DNA of 49,767 bases from Pseudolactococcus chungangensis CAU 28 = DSM 22330 (GCF_002441885.1 NZ_JXJT01000014.1:1-49767), one strand, 5' to 3'; counted from the first letter of the stretch, positions 1-10,257 are shown. Numbers and translations: made by a program. Notes: generated by a model not told the origin, from the letters alone.

Positions 1-115
1 TTATTTTTCTAACTTAATTTTACAATTCGCGACTCATAAAAAACTCGCCCACTTTTCGCCCACCAAACGATATTTTATGACTTACAAGTCTTTCTATCCA
101 AACTCCAGACATAAG

Positions 116-140
116 AAAAACCCTTATCAAATAAGGGTTT
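116..140 (-). terminator. Rho-independent terminator of rplS
   Basis: A 10-bp inverted repeat, AAACCCTTAT / ATAAGGGTTT, with a 3-base loop lies 13 bases past the rplS stop. Read on the minus strand it is followed by a T-run. I see no gene in bases 1-115. Confidence 0.85.
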
Positions 141-152
141 CCTACCATCAAA

Positions 153-500
153 TTAACGACGGATTTCTTTAATACGAGCTGCTTTACCTTGAAGGGCACG
201 CAAGTAGTAAAGTTTCGCACGACGGACTTTACCGTAACGTACTACTTCGATTTGTTCAACACGTGGTGTGTGGATTGGGAAGATACGCTCTACACCAACA
301 CCGTTTGAAATTTTACGAACTGTATAAGTTTCTGAGATGCCTTGACCTTTACGGGCAATTACAACACCTTCGAAAATTTGGACACGTTCCCGAGTTCCTT
401 CGACAACTTTAGCGTGAACACGCACAGAGTCACCAGGACGGAAAGCAGGGATGTCACTGCGAAGTTGACCTTCATTGATAGCTTCGATTAATGGATTCAT
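153..500 (-). CDS. rplS: 50S ribosomal protein L19
   Basis: Structural protein of the large ribosomal subunit, placed at the 30S-50S interface. The 115-residue product matches the usual bacterial L19 length. It begins with [20 protein letters not shown] and continues with the family blocks [12 protein letters not shown] and [17 protein letters not shown], ending in a basic tail ([10 protein letters not shown]). The start ATG has an AGGAGAA ribosome site 8 bases upstream. The gene stands alone, between its own leader and terminator, as is common for rplS in Lactobacillales. Confidence 0.97.
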   Translation of the reverse strand: MNPLIEAINEGQLRSDIPAFRPGDSVRVHAKVVEGTRERVQIFEGVVIARKGQGISETYTVRKISNGVGVERIFPIHTPRVEQIEVVRYGKVRRAKLYYLRALQGKAARIKEIRR

Positions 501-634
501 TATTATTCTCCTATTCTACTCATCTTAAGACTTACCTAAGTATTCGTGCCCTTAGCACACGCCTCAGCGGATGAGCGGTTTGTATGCGTCCATTACGCAC
601 CTATCTATTATACCAGAATACCTTGATTATTCAA
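501..634 (-). promoter_or_regulatory. rplS promoter and probable L19 ribosomal-protein leader
   Basis: On the minus strand there is a -35 TTGAAT (634-629), a 16-base spacer and an extended -10 TGGTATAAT (-10 hexamer 612-607). The ~100-base leader can fold into a long-range CTCATC/GATGAG stem enclosing a GTGC/GCAC hairpin, with an upstream GTGCGT/ACGCAT stem. Position and architecture fit the L19 autoregulatory leader known from Firmicutes, in which L19 would bind its own mRNA. The promoter is seen directly; the leader class is inferred from folding by eye. Confidence 0.6.
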
Positions 635-664
635 GCATTTTGCTGAAATTAGTTTATCAACCTA

Positions 665-1969
665 TCACAAATCAAAAATCTTACCAGGATTCAAGATATT
701 TTCTGGGTCGAAGGCGCGCTTAATCGCCTTCATAGCCACCAACTCACTAGTTCCGATATATTTCTGAAAATATGGCTTTTTCAACAACCCAATACCGTGT
801 TCTGCAGAAGGCTTGCCACCGACTTTTGCGACATAGGCATATAGCTCATCCAGATAAGCTTCAAGTTTTTCCGTCCATTCCTCATCCGTCAAATCGTTTT
901 TGATAATGTTGGCATGGATATTACCATCGCCTGCATGACCGAAAAAGATAGCGGATAGATTCGCTGCTATTGCCATTTGCTTCAGCGCGATAATCGTTGG
1001 TGCTATTTGATTAACGGGAACAACCACATCCAGTGGTTCTTGGATACTCTCAAGTTCTACTGAGGAGACAATTGCCCCCCGAAGTTGCCAGACAGCATGA
1101 CGTGTCTGCTCATCCTTCAAAATCAGAGCCTCGTCACTTAGACTTGCTAAATAGTCCAGCTCATTTTCTAGTTGCTGCTCAGCATTGCCATCCAAGGTAA
1201 TGAGTAGAAATGCTTGACCCGATAAATCAGGGAAATTTAGCTGTAATGCGCGCTCAGAATAAGCCATACTGTCTCGCTCAAAAAATTCTAAGGTTGCTGG
1301 CACGAGACCTGATGCTAGGATTTCGAAGACTTTAGGAGATAACTGCATCAAACTTTCAAAGCCCAACAAAATATCTCGACTGAATTTCGGTTTAGGCTGA
1401 ATTTTCAAATCAAGTTCAGTAATGACACCTAGCGTGCCTTCGCTGCCAATAAAAATATCTTTAAGATCATAGCCTGAGCTGTCTTTTCGGTTGATAGAAC
1501 CGACTCGAAGTTTGCGACTATCAGCCAATATCACGCGCATCGCTCGAATATTGTCTCGAGTGACACCATATTTAACAGCTCGCATCCCACCTGCATTGGT
1601 CGCTGCATTCCCACCAATACTCGCTGCTTTACTCCCCGGGTCAGGTGCATAGAAGTAAGGAGTCTCCGCCAGAAATTCTGAGATTTCTGCAATTGTCACG
1701 CCCGCCTCAACAGTTAAGGTCATTGTTTCAGTATCCAGTTTAATGATCCGATTCATTTTTTCAAGACTCATTAAAACCTGATTGTTATCAGGGAAGGTCG
1801 CACCCGAAAGTCCCGTATGCCCACCAATTGTGATCAATTTCTGATGATTTTTTCTGACTGCTTGCATCAACTCAACTACATCTTCTTGCGATGTTGGAAA
1901 ATAAATCGCAGTCGCTTGACCAATTTCTCCAGTCACACGGTTAGTCAAATAATTTTCTGAAATCTCCAT
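665..1969 (-). CDS. FAD-binding oxidase, GlcD / D-lactate dehydrogenase family
   Basis: Predicted flavoprotein oxidising a 2-hydroxy acid such as glycolate or D-lactate. The N-terminal FAD-binding type 4 (PCMH) domain shows GHTGLSGA (residues ~50-57), PDPGS (~109-113) and IGGNAATNAGG (~118-128). The C-terminal oxidase domain contains GHAGDGNIHAN and ends with SAEHGIG and DPENILNPGKIF. I start it at the ATG sharing one base with the upstream stop (TGATG), because GAGG sits 7 bases before it; a TTG one codon earlier is less likely. It is translationally coupled to the HAD gene upstream. The exact substrate cannot be read from sequence. Confidence 0.85.
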   Translation of the reverse strand: MEISENYLTNRVTGEIGQATAIYFPTSQEDVVELMQAVRKNHQKLITIGGHTGLSGATFPDNNQVLMSLEKMNRIIKLDTETMTLTVEAGVTIAEISEFLAETPYFYAPDPGSKAASIGGNAATNAGGMRAVKYGVTRDNIRAMRVILADSRKLRVGSINRKDSSGYDLKDIFIGSEGTLGVITELDLKIQPKPKFSRDILLGFESLMQLSPKVFEILASGLVPATLEFFERDSMAYSERALQLNFPDLSGQAFLLITLDGNAEQQLENELDYLASLSDEALILKDEQTRHAVWQLRGAIVSSVELESIQEPLDVVVPVNQIAPTIIALKQMAIAANLSAIFFGHAGDGNIHANIIKNDLTDEEWTEKLEAYLDELYAYVAKVGGKPSAEHGIGLLKKPYFQKYIGTSELVAMKAIKRAFDPENILNPGKIFDL

Positions 1970-2766
1970 CAAATATCCTCTTTCTCAAGTAATCCAACAA
2001 CTTCTGTCAAACTTTTTACCGTATAATCTGGTTGTGCAACTTCACTTTTAGCGTCATTTTTACGATTGATCCAGACAGATTTCATACCAACTGTGTTAGC
2101 ACCTAAAATATCGGTAAATAACTGGTCACCTACCATGAGGCTTGTTTCTCTATTCGCTTGGGCACGGGACAAAGCAAAATTAAAAAGTTCTGGCGCCGGT
2201 TTTCCCTGACCGAAATCTCCAGAAATAATCACTTTCTTAAAGTATTTTCCTAGTTTTGGTGCTTTTTCTAATTTCAATTTCTGTAAAGAAGGCGCTCCAT
2301 TAGTCAAAAGAACTAATTGATAACGCTCATACAAGGCATCCAAGGCGGTGTAAGTATCCTCATAAGGCACTGAATTTTCAGTTCTAATGACAATAAACAT
2401 CAAAGAAATTAACTTGGCCAATCGGTTATCCGAAATACCCACGTCTGCCAATACCATGGTCCAAACTTGCTGACGATAAGCCCTGACGACTTCAGATAAC
2501 TCAGGGAACCGTAGGGTCTCATCTGTAAACTCTCCCCATAAAGCTTCAAAAGGGCTGATGCCAATCTGTACTGTAAAATCATAAATCGCATAGGTATCAA
2601 AAAGCATTACTGCTCGACTTTTAAGGGCTACCTCAAACTCTTGTGCCTGAACCCTTGGGTATTTACTGACCAAAAAAGCAGTCGTCCTATCTATCGCTAA
2701 TTGAACCGCCTGCTCATCTGACAATAAAGTGTTATCCAAATCGAAAAAAATTGTTTTAATCGTCAT
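1969..2766 (-). CDS. HAD-superfamily hydrolase, YjjG-like 5'-nucleotidase type
   Basis: Cytoplasmic phosphatase of the haloacid dehalogenase superfamily. The 265 residues contain motif I DLDNT (residues 9-13, catalytic Asp9 and Asp11), motif II LLTNG, the motif III lysine in GKPAPELF and motif IV GDQLFTDI followed by GMKSVWINR. The large helical cap between motifs I and II is of the YjjG/YfnB kind, which acts on non-canonical nucleoside monophosphates. It is first of a two-gene unit, with -10 TATAGT and a GGAG ribosome site upstream. The substrate is inferred from family only. Confidence 0.82.
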   Translation of the reverse strand: MTIKTIFFDLDNTLLSDEQAVQLAIDRTTAFLVSKYPRVQAQEFEVALKSRAVMLFDTYAIYDFTVQIGISPFEALWGEFTDETLRFPELSEVVRAYRQQVWTMVLADVGISDNRLAKLISLMFIVIRTENSVPYEDTYTALDALYERYQLVLLTNGAPSLQKLKLEKAPKLGKYFKKVIISGDFGQGKPAPELFNFALSRAQANRETSLMVGDQLFTDILGANTVGMKSVWINRKNDAKSEVAQPDYTVKSLTEVVGLLEKEDI

Positions 2767-2802
2767 CTTATCTCCATTGAACTACTATACTACCGACTTA
2801 AT

Positions 2803-3336
2803 TCAAAGCTCTACAACATCACGTACACTACCGTCCACATCAATGAAATATCGCTTCATATTTCCTAAATCATAATAAACATCAACCAAACCATTTTTTA
2901 AAAATGGTACAGGATTCAGGCGTAGGGGCTGACTTTTAAAAATGTAATCTGTACCATTGATTTTAGCTGTGCATGTTAATCTTGTCAACCTATTATTATT
3001 AACAGTGCGTGCTGTCCCCTGAAAATCAATCACCTCAGCACTCATTTTAATACCTTGTTCTTTTAACCATTTATTTTTAACTTTTTGGTGCTTAGAGTAA
3101 CCAATAAGAAGTAATCCTATCATGAAAATAAAGAGACCAGAACCACCAAAAACCGCTAAAAAGATAAAACGAAAATCGCTGATTGCGGATATATTTTCAG
3201 TATAAACACCATTAATGTCAATACCGTCCATTGGGACAAGTTGTATAACCGTCGCTACGATTATAAAAATAAAGCCAACCAGCATAGGTATTAAGCCAAT
3301 CCACCATGTCTGATATATAAAGCTTTTTTTCTTCAT
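2803..3336 (-). CDS. two-TM membrane protein, DUF3592-like
   Basis: Unrecognised membrane protein of 177 residues. A short basic N-terminus precedes a hydrophobic segment (WIGLIPMLVGFIFIIVATVI). An outside loop of ~35 residues and a second segment (FIFLAVFGGSGLFIFMIGLL) follow, then a soluble ~100-residue domain with the pattern of DUF3592 proteins (a TARV-like beta strand, LTCTAKINGTDYIFKSQPL, VDVYYDLGNMKRYFID). I start at the ATG of MKKKSF because GGGAGAAGGG lies just upstream; a TTG eight codons earlier has no such site. It has its own -10 (TATAAT near 3398). Function unknown. Confidence 0.6.
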   Translation of the reverse strand: MKKKSFIYQTWWIGLIPMLVGFIFIIVATVIQLVPMDGIDINGVYTENISAISDFRFIFLAVFGGSGLFIFMIGLLLIGYSKHQKVKNKWLKEQGIKMSAEVIDFQGTARTVNNNRLTRLTCTAKINGTDYIFKSQPLRLNPVPFLKNGLVDVYYDLGNMKRYFIDVDGSVRDVVEL

Positions 3337-3417
3337 CGTTTCCCTTCTCCCATGTCTCAAATAAAAATAACCCCATTGTTAGCAACGAGATTATTATATC
3401 ATAAACTTGTATTTTTA

Positions 3418-5208
3418 TCAGAACCCACCTAAATCAATTGCCTTGTACCTAGGCTCGATACCCTCTGCCTTCAAGTAAACGGCCAATGGCACTAAGTCTT
3501 CTGCTTCATACCGTTCACGATAAGTTGCGATTACTGCCTTGTCATGAATCTTTTCATCTAAAACAAGCGCTTCAACTGGAATTGGTCTGTCACCAGAGAT
3601 TTTAGCATCTATCAAGACAGTTTTACCTTTGGCAATATCTGCTAATGCTGTATCAAAGACAGATTTAGCATCCCCTATACTTGTTAAAGTATAACCTTTT
3701 GCCCCCATACCTTCCGCAATTTTCGCAAAATCTACCCCCATGAACTCAACACCGATGTAGCCGGAGTTTGTTTCTTCTTGCTCATCTTTGATAAAGCCAA
3801 ACTGGTTATTGCTGAAAACAACGTTGATAATCGGTAGCTTGTACTGAACTTCTGTGGCGAGGTCTTGCATGACCATATTAAAGCCACCATCACCCGCTAA
3901 ATTCCAGACTTGACGCGCTGGAAAGTCAAGTTTAGCAGTCAAGGCACCCGGGATGCCAATCCCCATGGTCGCAAAGAGATTAGATGTCCGCCACAGTTGT
4001 TTGGGATTGAGGTGTAAATGGCGAACTGAAGTTTGCGTCACATCACCGACATCAATTGAGAAAATAGCATCATCTTCGGCGTGGGTATTGATTTGATGAT
4101 AGACTTGATAAAGCTGCAAATCCCCTTCTGTTTTAGTCTCAAGTTTGTGAACGTAATCATTCCAATTTTTAATGTTGGCGAGATTGGCACGCCACCAGCC
4201 TGTTTCTGGTTTTTCTTTGGTCAACTTCGTCAACTCACGAATGGCTTCACCTGCATCACCTAAAATCGTGACATCATTATAATTACGCTTACCGAGATTA
4301 GCAGGATTGATGTCAATCTGGATGAAGTTTTTGACATTTTCAAAAAGGTTAGTGACTTCTGCAAAAGGATAATTATTACCAACAAAAACGACTGTCTCAG
4401 CATTTGGAAATGCTTCATTAGCTGGCTTAGTTGCCACGCGATTAGCAGAACCTAGCAGAGCTTCAAAATTAGCATCAAATTCATCAAAATTGATGCCTGT
4501 CACTGCTACTGGTGCTTTGATTTTACGGGATAGGTCAACGATATCTTGACCTGAACCTCGTATGCCAATGCCAGCATAGATAATTGTTTTCTCAGATGCG
4601 TCTAGTATCTGAGCAGCCGCCTCTATGTCCCCAAAATGCAGGGTAGGATTTGGAAATGTTCGGTGCGCATTCGCTGCAGAATAAAACGGTTTAGCTGGAA
4701 TATCAAAGGTCCCTAGATTGACTGGTAATTGGACAACAGCGACACCATTTTTGGCATAGGCTTGACGAATAGCCTCATCAATGACATGAGGGATTTGTTC
4801 AGCAGTTGTAATTGTCCGATTATAAATGGCAACATCCGCATAAATTGGATTTTCGTTCATTTCTTGGAAAGTATCCATGTTCATCCCATTAGTCGCAAAT
4901 TGCCCCACAATTGCTAAGACAGGTACATGATCCTCACGTGCATCATATAGACCGTTCAGCAAGTGAGTACCTCCAGGTCCTGCTGATCCAAAAGCAACAC
5001 CGATATGCCCCGTATATTTAGCATGCATAGCTGCTGCTAGTGCGCCAACTTCCTCATGACGCACTTGAATATAGTCAATCTTATCTTTTTCATGCAATAA
5101 AGCATCCATCAAAGAATTGATAGAGCCACTGGGAATCCCATAGATGTGTTTCACACCCCATTCTTCTAAAACTTTTACGGCTGCAACACCTGCATTAATT
5201 TTATCCAT
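3418..5208 (-). CDS. pox: pyruvate oxidase
   Basis: Thiamine-diphosphate and FAD enzyme converting pyruvate, phosphate and O2 to acetyl phosphate, CO2 and H2O2; it supplies aerobic acetate and ATP in lactic acid bacteria. The 596-residue length matches Pox/SpxB. The N-terminal Pyr domain has IYGIPSGSINSLMDAL, the catalytic glutamate in RHEEVGALAA and GVAFGSAGPGGTHLLNGLYDA. The middle domain binds FAD. The C-terminal PP domain has the thiamine-diphosphate motif GDGGFN...NN with the terminal Asn pair in VVFSNNQFGF. FAD and phosphate use are inferred from the overall Pox/SpxB resemblance over acetolactate synthase. It is monocistronic with a cre-like site next to its promoter, so carbon repression is expected. 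Confidence 0.92.
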   Translation of the reverse strand: MDKINAGVAAVKVLEEWGVKHIYGIPSGSINSLMDALLHEKDKIDYIQVRHEEVGALAAAMHAKYTGHIGVAFGSAGPGGTHLLNGLYDAREDHVPVLAIVGQFATNGMNMDTFQEMNENPIYADVAIYNRTITTAEQIPHVIDEAIRQAYAKNGVAVVQLPVNLGTFDIPAKPFYSAANAHRTFPNPTLHFGDIEAAAQILDASEKTIIYAGIGIRGSGQDIVDLSRKIKAPVAVTGINFDEFDANFEALLGSANRVATKPANEAFPNAETVVFVGNNYPFAEVTNLFENVKNFIQIDINPANLGKRNYNDVTILGDAGEAIRELTKLTKEKPETGWWRANLANIKNWNDYVHKLETKTEGDLQLYQVYHQINTHAEDDAIFSIDVGDVTQTSVRHLHLNPKQLWRTSNLFATMGIGIPGALTAKLDFPARQVWNLAGDGGFNMVMQDLATEVQYKLPIINVVFSNNQFGFIKDEQEETNSGYIGVEFMGVDFAKIAEGMGAKGYTLTSIGDAKSVFDTALADIAKGKTVLIDAKISGDRPIPVEALVLDEKIHDKAVIATYRERYEAEDLVPLAVYLKAEGIEPRYKAIDLGGF

Positions 5209-5284
5209 TATTCTAGCTCCTTCTTACTAAGTTACTAATCAAACTAATAACTCATTATCTAAGTCAACATGACATCCAAAAATG

Positions 5285-5318
5285 TGAAAGCGCTTAATTT
5301 TTTTATACTTTTATTATA
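5285..5318 (-). promoter_or_regulatory. pox promoter with cre-like operator
   Basis: Minus-strand -10 TATAAT at 5318-5313. About 14 bases downstream, at 5298-5285, lies ATTAAGCGCTTTCA, which fits the CcpA consensus TGWNANCGNTNWCA at all fixed positions except the first two. A cre just after the start point is the classic repressing position. The -35 is weak. Confidence 0.6.
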
Positions 5319-5342
5319 CAACTTATTATTTATGAGATAAAG

Positions 5343-5369
5343 AAAAAGGTCCGAAAATCGGAACCTTTT
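5343..5369 (-). terminator. terminator of the rsmH-mraY cluster
   Basis: A near-perfect inverted repeat, AAAAGGTTCCGA / TCGGACCTTTT on the minus strand with one bulge, is followed by TTTTTC. It begins about 20 bases after the mraY stop. Confidence 0.75.
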
Positions 5370-5389
5370 CTAATATCATATAGTAAAAC

Positions 5390-6388
5390 TTAATTTTCAA
5401 TAAAATAGATAACAAGTGCCAAAATTGACCCTATCAAGGAAATACTCCAAAAAAAGAAATCAACACGCCACTCTGACCAAGGCTTACCATGCCCCGAAAT
5501 GCCACCAAGTTCAAAGTGATGATGAACAGGCGTCATTCGGAAGATACGTTTACCATGTGTGACTTTAAAGTAAGTCACCTGCATCATCACACTAACGGTC
5601 TCAAAGACATAGACAATCCCTATCAAAAGCAAAGTCCACTCAACATTTAAAATAATCGAAATGATACCGAGTAAACCACCAAGCGCTAAACTTCCGACAT
5701 CCCCCATAAAAATCTTAGCCGGTTTATGGTTGAAGATGAAAAAACCAAGTAAACTACCAATAACATCAACGATTAAAATTAACACATCAAAACGATTTTG
5801 GTGTACGGCAATCACTGCATAGGCAAGCAGAGAAATCGCAACTGAAATAGACGCCAAACCATCAATACCATCCGTTAAATTAACAGCGTTTGAGAAGCCA
5901 ACTAACCAAAAGACAAGAAAGACAACAAAGAAAACACCGAGATTTACACGAAAACCAAAAATATTTAAAAAATTAGCGGCAGTTTCGTGTGTATAAATAA
6001 GGTAGGCAATAATACCCGTTGCGACTTGAGCTATCAGTTTTTGCCAGCTTGTCAACCCTTGATTAATTTGTTTAAAAATTTTCAAGAAGTCATCTAGGAA
6101 TCCGACAACAGCATAGATAGCAAAGACAAACCAAATGACCATAAAAGCAGCAGTCAGTTTACCAAAAATAAGCGCAAATACGAGCGAAACGATCAAACTC
6201 ACCACAACAAAAACAAAGCCACCCATAGTAGGTGTCCCCGCTTTTGCAGCATGCTGTTTAACATCTTCGTGCATTTGTTGCCCACCAATTTTTGCTTTAT
6301 GGTAAAAGCGGATAAAGGCGGGAATTGTAAGAACTGTCACGATAAACGCGACAAGTCCAGCAATAATAGAATTTAAAATCATATCCAT
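5390..6388 (-). CDS. mraY: phospho-MurNAc-pentapeptide transferase MraY
   Basis: Integral membrane enzyme that moves phospho-MurNAc-pentapeptide from UDP to undecaprenyl phosphate, making lipid I. The 332-residue length and about ten membrane segments are standard. Signature motifs are GTPTMGG near residue 52, the DD pair in [20 protein letters not shown] and the C-terminal histidine cluster [12 protein letters not shown]. It closes the division cluster; 134 untranslated bases separate it from pbpX. Confidence 0.97.
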   Translation of the reverse strand: MDMILNSIIAGLVAFIVTVLTIPAFIRFYHKAKIGGQQMHEDVKQHAAKAGTPTMGGFVFVVVSLIVSLVFALIFGKLTAAFMVIWFVFAIYAVVGFLDDFLKIFKQINQGLTSWQKLIAQVATGIIAYLIYTHETAANFLNIFGFRVNLGVFFVVFLVFWLVGFSNAVNLTDGIDGLASISVAISLLAYAVIAVHQNRFDVLILIVDVIGSLLGFFIFNHKPAKIFMGDVGSLALGGLLGIISIILNVEWTLLLIGIVYVFETVSVMMQVTYFKVTHGKRIFRMTPVHHHFELGGISGHGKPWSEWRVDFFFWSISLIGSILALVIYFIEN

Positions 6389-6522
6389 TTCCGTAATTTT
6401 CTATAGAATCAAATGATGCGTCAATTATAAATGACGTTTGTCTTGATTTTAACAAAACAAAAACGTTAGCTTAAAAGGAAGTCAACTCATTCTCTCTCTT
6501 GCGTATTCATTTTTGCCACGAG

Positions 6523-8829
6523 TTAATTAAGTGTCACTGTTAATTTTTGACCTTTTTTCAAGCTTGAATTCATCTTGATACTTTGTTCTGTTACTTTTCC
6601 AGTTTCAGAGCCGTTATAAGTGACTGTTATCCCCGTCCATTTAGCTAAGGTTGCAACATCTTCCTTGGACCAATCATAGATGTCTGGCATAGCCACATCA
6701 CCATCGGTCAATAATAAGATACGGGCATTGGCACCAAGTTTAGTCCCTGCCTCAATTGATTGTTTCGTAATGACTGACCCACTGCCGACAACGACTGGTT
6801 GTAAAATTTGTTGGCGTAATTGATCCAATGTATTACCAGGACTTTTACCTTTATAATCTCCCAAAGTGACCTTGGCTTCTTTAACATTTTCATTGTTTGT
6901 TGTTGCCAGTGATGTTTCATCAATTGTTGATTTTAGCTCATAAGCTCGTTCCAATAATGGATTAGCAACATCTGAGATATAAGATAAGGTCCAATGTTCC
7001 GGTAATGTCACCGTCATATAGAAAATAAAATCTGGATTCTCCGACGGTACCATGGCAACTGCTGAATAGAGATAAGATGTATCACCTTCGTAGTAACCTC
7101 CCGTAGGCTTAGCAACTTGGGCTGTACCTGTCTTAATTGAGACATCTTTACCGTCTACACGGAAGTAAGGTTGATTATTTTTCCAGTCATAGGCTGTACC
7201 GAAAGTAGGATCCGTACCAACATTGACCATATATTTAAGCACATCGTCTGCCGTTGATTTCTCAATCGGTTTCCCAACGATTTCTGGCTGACTCACACGT
7301 TCTGTGCCAGCATCAATATCGGCAATTTTAGAGATAAAATGTGGCTCTAACATCTTACCACCATTGGCAAAGGCAGTGTAGCCCCTTAGCATCTGAACTT
7401 CTGTCACACTAATCCCTTGACCAAATGATGAGTTCACTTGTGAGACGACATTTTCATCAGGTAGATTACCGAAACTTTCACCACCTACACCCATACGGGT
7501 TGGTACACCAAATCTAAAACGTTTCAAGTAATCATCCCAAGATTTATCACCCATAGCAATCTGAAGTTTAGACATCCCGACATTTGATGAATGCGCAAAA
7601 CCCTGCGCAAATGTCATAGCACGACCATCAGGGAAATCTTTAACATCCCAGTCACTAACAGGTGCATCAACAACCATAATAGGTTTTGAAACATAGGTTG
7701 CATTAGGATTAAAGGTTTTAGTTTCAATACCGGCCGCCACAGTAAACAGTTTGAAGGTTGACCCTGGTTCAAATGCAGCCTGATAGAGCAGGTTGTTCTG
7801 GCCAAAGAGATTTTCTTTATCAGATTTATTATCATCTTTAGGACCAATAACAGTTTGAGTAGCTGGATTGAATGTTGGACGTTGTGTCGTCGCTAAAATC
7901 TCGCCTGTATCAGCTTTGACGAGGGTAGCCACAACATTTTGTGCACCAGCATCTTTTATACCGGTCGTATCCATCAATGTTTCTAAGTAGCCTTGCATAT
8001 TGGCATCAATTGTCGTATAGACATCTTGACCATCTTTAGCTGGCGTCACTGACTTAGCGACACCTTGTAGTGCTTGTCCATTCTTATCTTTTTCCAGCGT
8101 TTCAACACCGTTTTTACCTGATAATATGCCATTTAATGATGCCTCTAGGCCGAATTGTCCTATCAATCCTTTGGTATCATCATCCCCATCTTTAAGACCC
8201 GCAAGCCCGATGAAATTCGATGCAAAATTACCATTAGGGTAAGAACGTGCTAAATGCGAAGTAAAGCCAATACCTGCAAGTCCTTTTTCCTTGGCTGCAT
8301 TTGCAATCTCTTCTTTTTGCGTGAATGAGATATGTTTACCAGCAGTACCAAATTCGACTTGACTAGCGCCTTTACGTTGAAGTTGTGCCAAGGTATATTT
8401 TTCGTCTATGCCTAATTTTTCCTTGAACAATTGCGCAATCGCTGTAAAATCTTTTGGCGCGGCATAGAGTTTCTTTCCCTCACCCGATACATAAGTCGTA
8501 TCAAGAATGACATAAATGGAGTAATCACTTGAATCCGTCGCAATCGCCGTCCCATTTCGGTCAAAAATCGTGCCACGTTTCGCATAAATTGTCGTCGTTT
8601 CTGAATAATTCGATTTAGCACGCTCGGATAATTTCACCCCATTACTAGAATCGGTCACGATAATCCAAGAAAATCTAACGATAAAAACCGTAAACACAAA
8701 GATAGCGAGAATCAAGATGTCCTGCGCAATCCGTTTACGGTTGGCTTGTGGGCTTAAATGCGTTTTAGCGGCATTTTTTGCTACTTTTCTAAATGGCAAA
8801 AGTACAAGTTTTTTCAAAAAATTTATCAT
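6523..8829 (-). CDS. pbpX: penicillin-binding protein 2X, septal transpeptidase
   Basis: Class B PBP (FtsI/PBP2x) cross-linking septal peptidoglycan. A 35-residue cytoplasmic tail is followed by one membrane anchor (~36-55), a dimerisation domain, then the transpeptidase domain with catalytic Ser356 in STFK, SSN at 413-415 and IKTGTAQ near 565. The last ~110 residues carry two PASTA repeats (VTLGDYKGKSPGN...; MPDIYDWSKEDVATLAKW...), as in streptococcal PBP2x. The 768-residue length is normal. It starts directly after the ftsL stop, which suggests tight coupling. Confidence 0.96.
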   Translation of the reverse strand: MINFLKKLVLLPFRKVAKNAAKTHLSPQANRKRIAQDILILAIFVFTVFIVRFSWIIVTDSSNGVKLSERAKSNYSETTTIYAKRGTIFDRNGTAIATDSSDYSIYVILDTTYVSGEGKKLYAAPKDFTAIAQLFKEKLGIDEKYTLAQLQRKGASQVEFGTAGKHISFTQKEEIANAAKEKGLAGIGFTSHLARSYPNGNFASNFIGLAGLKDGDDDTKGLIGQFGLEASLNGILSGKNGVETLEKDKNGQALQGVAKSVTPAKDGQDVYTTIDANMQGYLETLMDTTGIKDAGAQNVVATLVKADTGEILATTQRPTFNPATQTVIGPKDDNKSDKENLFGQNNLLYQAAFEPGSTFKLFTVAAGIETKTFNPNATYVSKPIMVVDAPVSDWDVKDFPDGRAMTFAQGFAHSSNVGMSKLQIAMGDKSWDDYLKRFRFGVPTRMGVGGESFGNLPDENVVSQVNSSFGQGISVTEVQMLRGYTAFANGGKMLEPHFISKIADIDAGTERVSQPEIVGKPIEKSTADDVLKYMVNVGTDPTFGTAYDWKNNQPYFRVDGKDVSIKTGTAQVAKPTGGYYEGDTSYLYSAVAMVPSENPDFIFYMTVTLPEHWTLSYISDVANPLLERAYELKSTIDETSLATTNNENVKEAKVTLGDYKGKSPGNTLDQLRQQILQPVVVGSGSVITKQSIEAGTKLGANARILLLTDGDVAMPDIYDWSKEDVATLAKWTGITVTYNGSETGKVTEQSIKMNSSLKKGQKLTVTLN

Positions 8830-9210
8830 TTATTTCGTTGCCTTTATCACATTATCATTATTCTGTTTAAGACCACTGTCTCTCGCTTGTTTCATAACTC
8901 TATCGTCGCCCATCAACTCATTGATTTGCTGATCATAAGCCTTGAGTTGGTCTTCTTTTGTTGAAACTTCTGCTTGAATTGTCAAAGTGTTTTGCTCAAC
9001 TTCAATAATTTTAGTTCTGACAAATACCATGCCAATCGCAAGTACAATCGTTGTCACAATCACTGAAAGGTAAAATACTTTTTCAACAGTTGACAGTTTT
9101 TTAAATTTTCGCGTCAAAAGCTCTGGCGCAATTGAATCCGCAGAGATATTATAGCTACCATTTTGGTTGGCGGTTTTAATATCAAAATATTCTTTTGGTT
9201 TGGCTGCCAT
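8830..9210 (-). CDS. ftsL: cell division protein FtsL
   Basis: Small bitopic divisome protein that, with DivIB and DivIC, positions and activates the PBP2x/FtsW pair. The 126 residues comprise a ~44-residue cytoplasmic N-terminus, one membrane helix (residues ~45-64) and an extracytoplasmic coiled coil rich in heptad Leu/Ile. Sequence conservation in this family is low, so the call rests mainly on topology and on its fixed place between rsmH and pbpX. Confidence 0.9.
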   Translation of the reverse strand: MAAKPKEYFDIKTANQNGSYNISADSIAPELLTRKFKKLSTVEKVFYLSVIVTTIVLAIGMVFVRTKIIEVEQNTLTIQAEVSTKEDQLKAYDQQINELMGDDRVMKQARDSGLKQNNDNVIKATK

Positions 9211-9309
9211 GATTTTACCTTTCTATAATTTAACTGCGTTAAGTAATAGAAACTTGACCTTGCTACCGCTCTGCTCAAAGCCACTATCATTCACTTCCCG
9301 ACAGGTATT

Positions 9310-10257
9310 TTAATTTTTTTGTGCCACCCTTAATTTAGCAGAGTGTGCCCGATTATTATTGACCAATTCATTCTCGGATGCAAGAATTGGTTTTCGGTTA
9401 ACCACCGTTAAAAGGGGTTTCATTTCCTCCGGTACCATGGGTAAACCACGAGGGATGTCAACCGTTGCATACTCTTTAAAGAGTGATTTTGTTAACTTAT
9501 CTTCTAAAGAATGGAATGTAATAACTGATATTCTGCCATCTTTTTTAAGCATATGAATGGCTGTTTCAATTGATTCGGCAGCAGCACCCAGTTCATCATT
9601 CACTTCAATACGAATGGCTTGAAAAATTCGTTTAGCTGGATGACCTTTTTTCTTCAATTCTTTTTGAGGTAATGCAGATTTAATGATATCTGCTAACTGC
9701 AGTGTCGTATCTATTGGTGCAATTTCTCGTGCTTTTTCAATTTTTCGCGCAATTTGTTTAGAAAATTTTTCTTCACCATAACGGCTAAAAATTCGCATTA
9801 AATCGTTAAAAGCATATGTATTAATAACATCGTGCGCGGTCAATGCCTGTGATTGATCCATGCGCATATCTAATCTCGCCTCTTTTTTATAAGAGAAACC
9901 ACGTTGACTATCATCAAACTGAGGGCTTGAGACACCCAAATCATAGAGAATGCCATCAAATTCAGTGATACCGTGCTCTGCCAGTGCCACTCTTAGATGT
10001 CGAAAATTATTTTTAATCAACGTCACACGTCCAGCTTCAAGCTGTGTTTTTAGTTTTATTTTAGCATTTTGGTGGGCTGTTTCATCTTGGTCAAAAGCAT
10101 ACAGGTGCCCAGTAGTGAGTTGGCTCAGTAAATACGCGCTATGACCTGCACCACCCAGTGTGGCGTCGACGTAGATGCCATCAGGCTTGACTTCAAGCAT
10201 ATCAACGGTTTCATGTAGCAGAACGGTATCATGCTTAAAAGTTGTCTGGTCTGACAT
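9310..10257 (-). CDS. rsmH: 16S rRNA m4C1402 methyltransferase RsmH
   Basis: S-adenosylmethionine-dependent N4-methyltransferase acting on C1402 in the 30S decoding centre. The 315 residues show [10 protein letters not shown], the SAM motif [10 protein letters not shown] (31-40), [27 protein letters not shown] and the C-terminal ITFHSLEDK and [12 protein letters not shown]. First gene of the division cluster; a 99-base gap separates it from ftsL, with no gene visible in it. Confidence 0.96.
   Translation of the reverse strand: MSDQTTFKHDTVLLHETVDMLEVKPDGIYVDATLGGAGHSAYLLSQLTTGHLYAFDQDETAHQNAKIKLKTQLEAGRVTLIKNNFRHLRVALAEHGITEFDGILYDLGVSSPQFDDSQRGFSYKKEARLDMRMDQSQALTAHDVINTYAFNDLMRIFSRYGEEKFSKQIARKIEKAREIAPIDTTLQLADIIKSALPQKELKKKGHPAKRIFQAIRIEVNDELGAAAESIETAIHMLKKDGRISVITFHSLEDKLTKSLFKEYATVDIPRGLPMVPEEMKPLLTVVNRKPILASENELVNNNRAHSAKLRVAQKN

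Noticed and set aside
6389-6522. Possible regulatory hairpin between pbpX and mraY
   Set aside because: Only a 5-6 bp CGTCA/TGACG stem without T-run or known motif; it may be chance.
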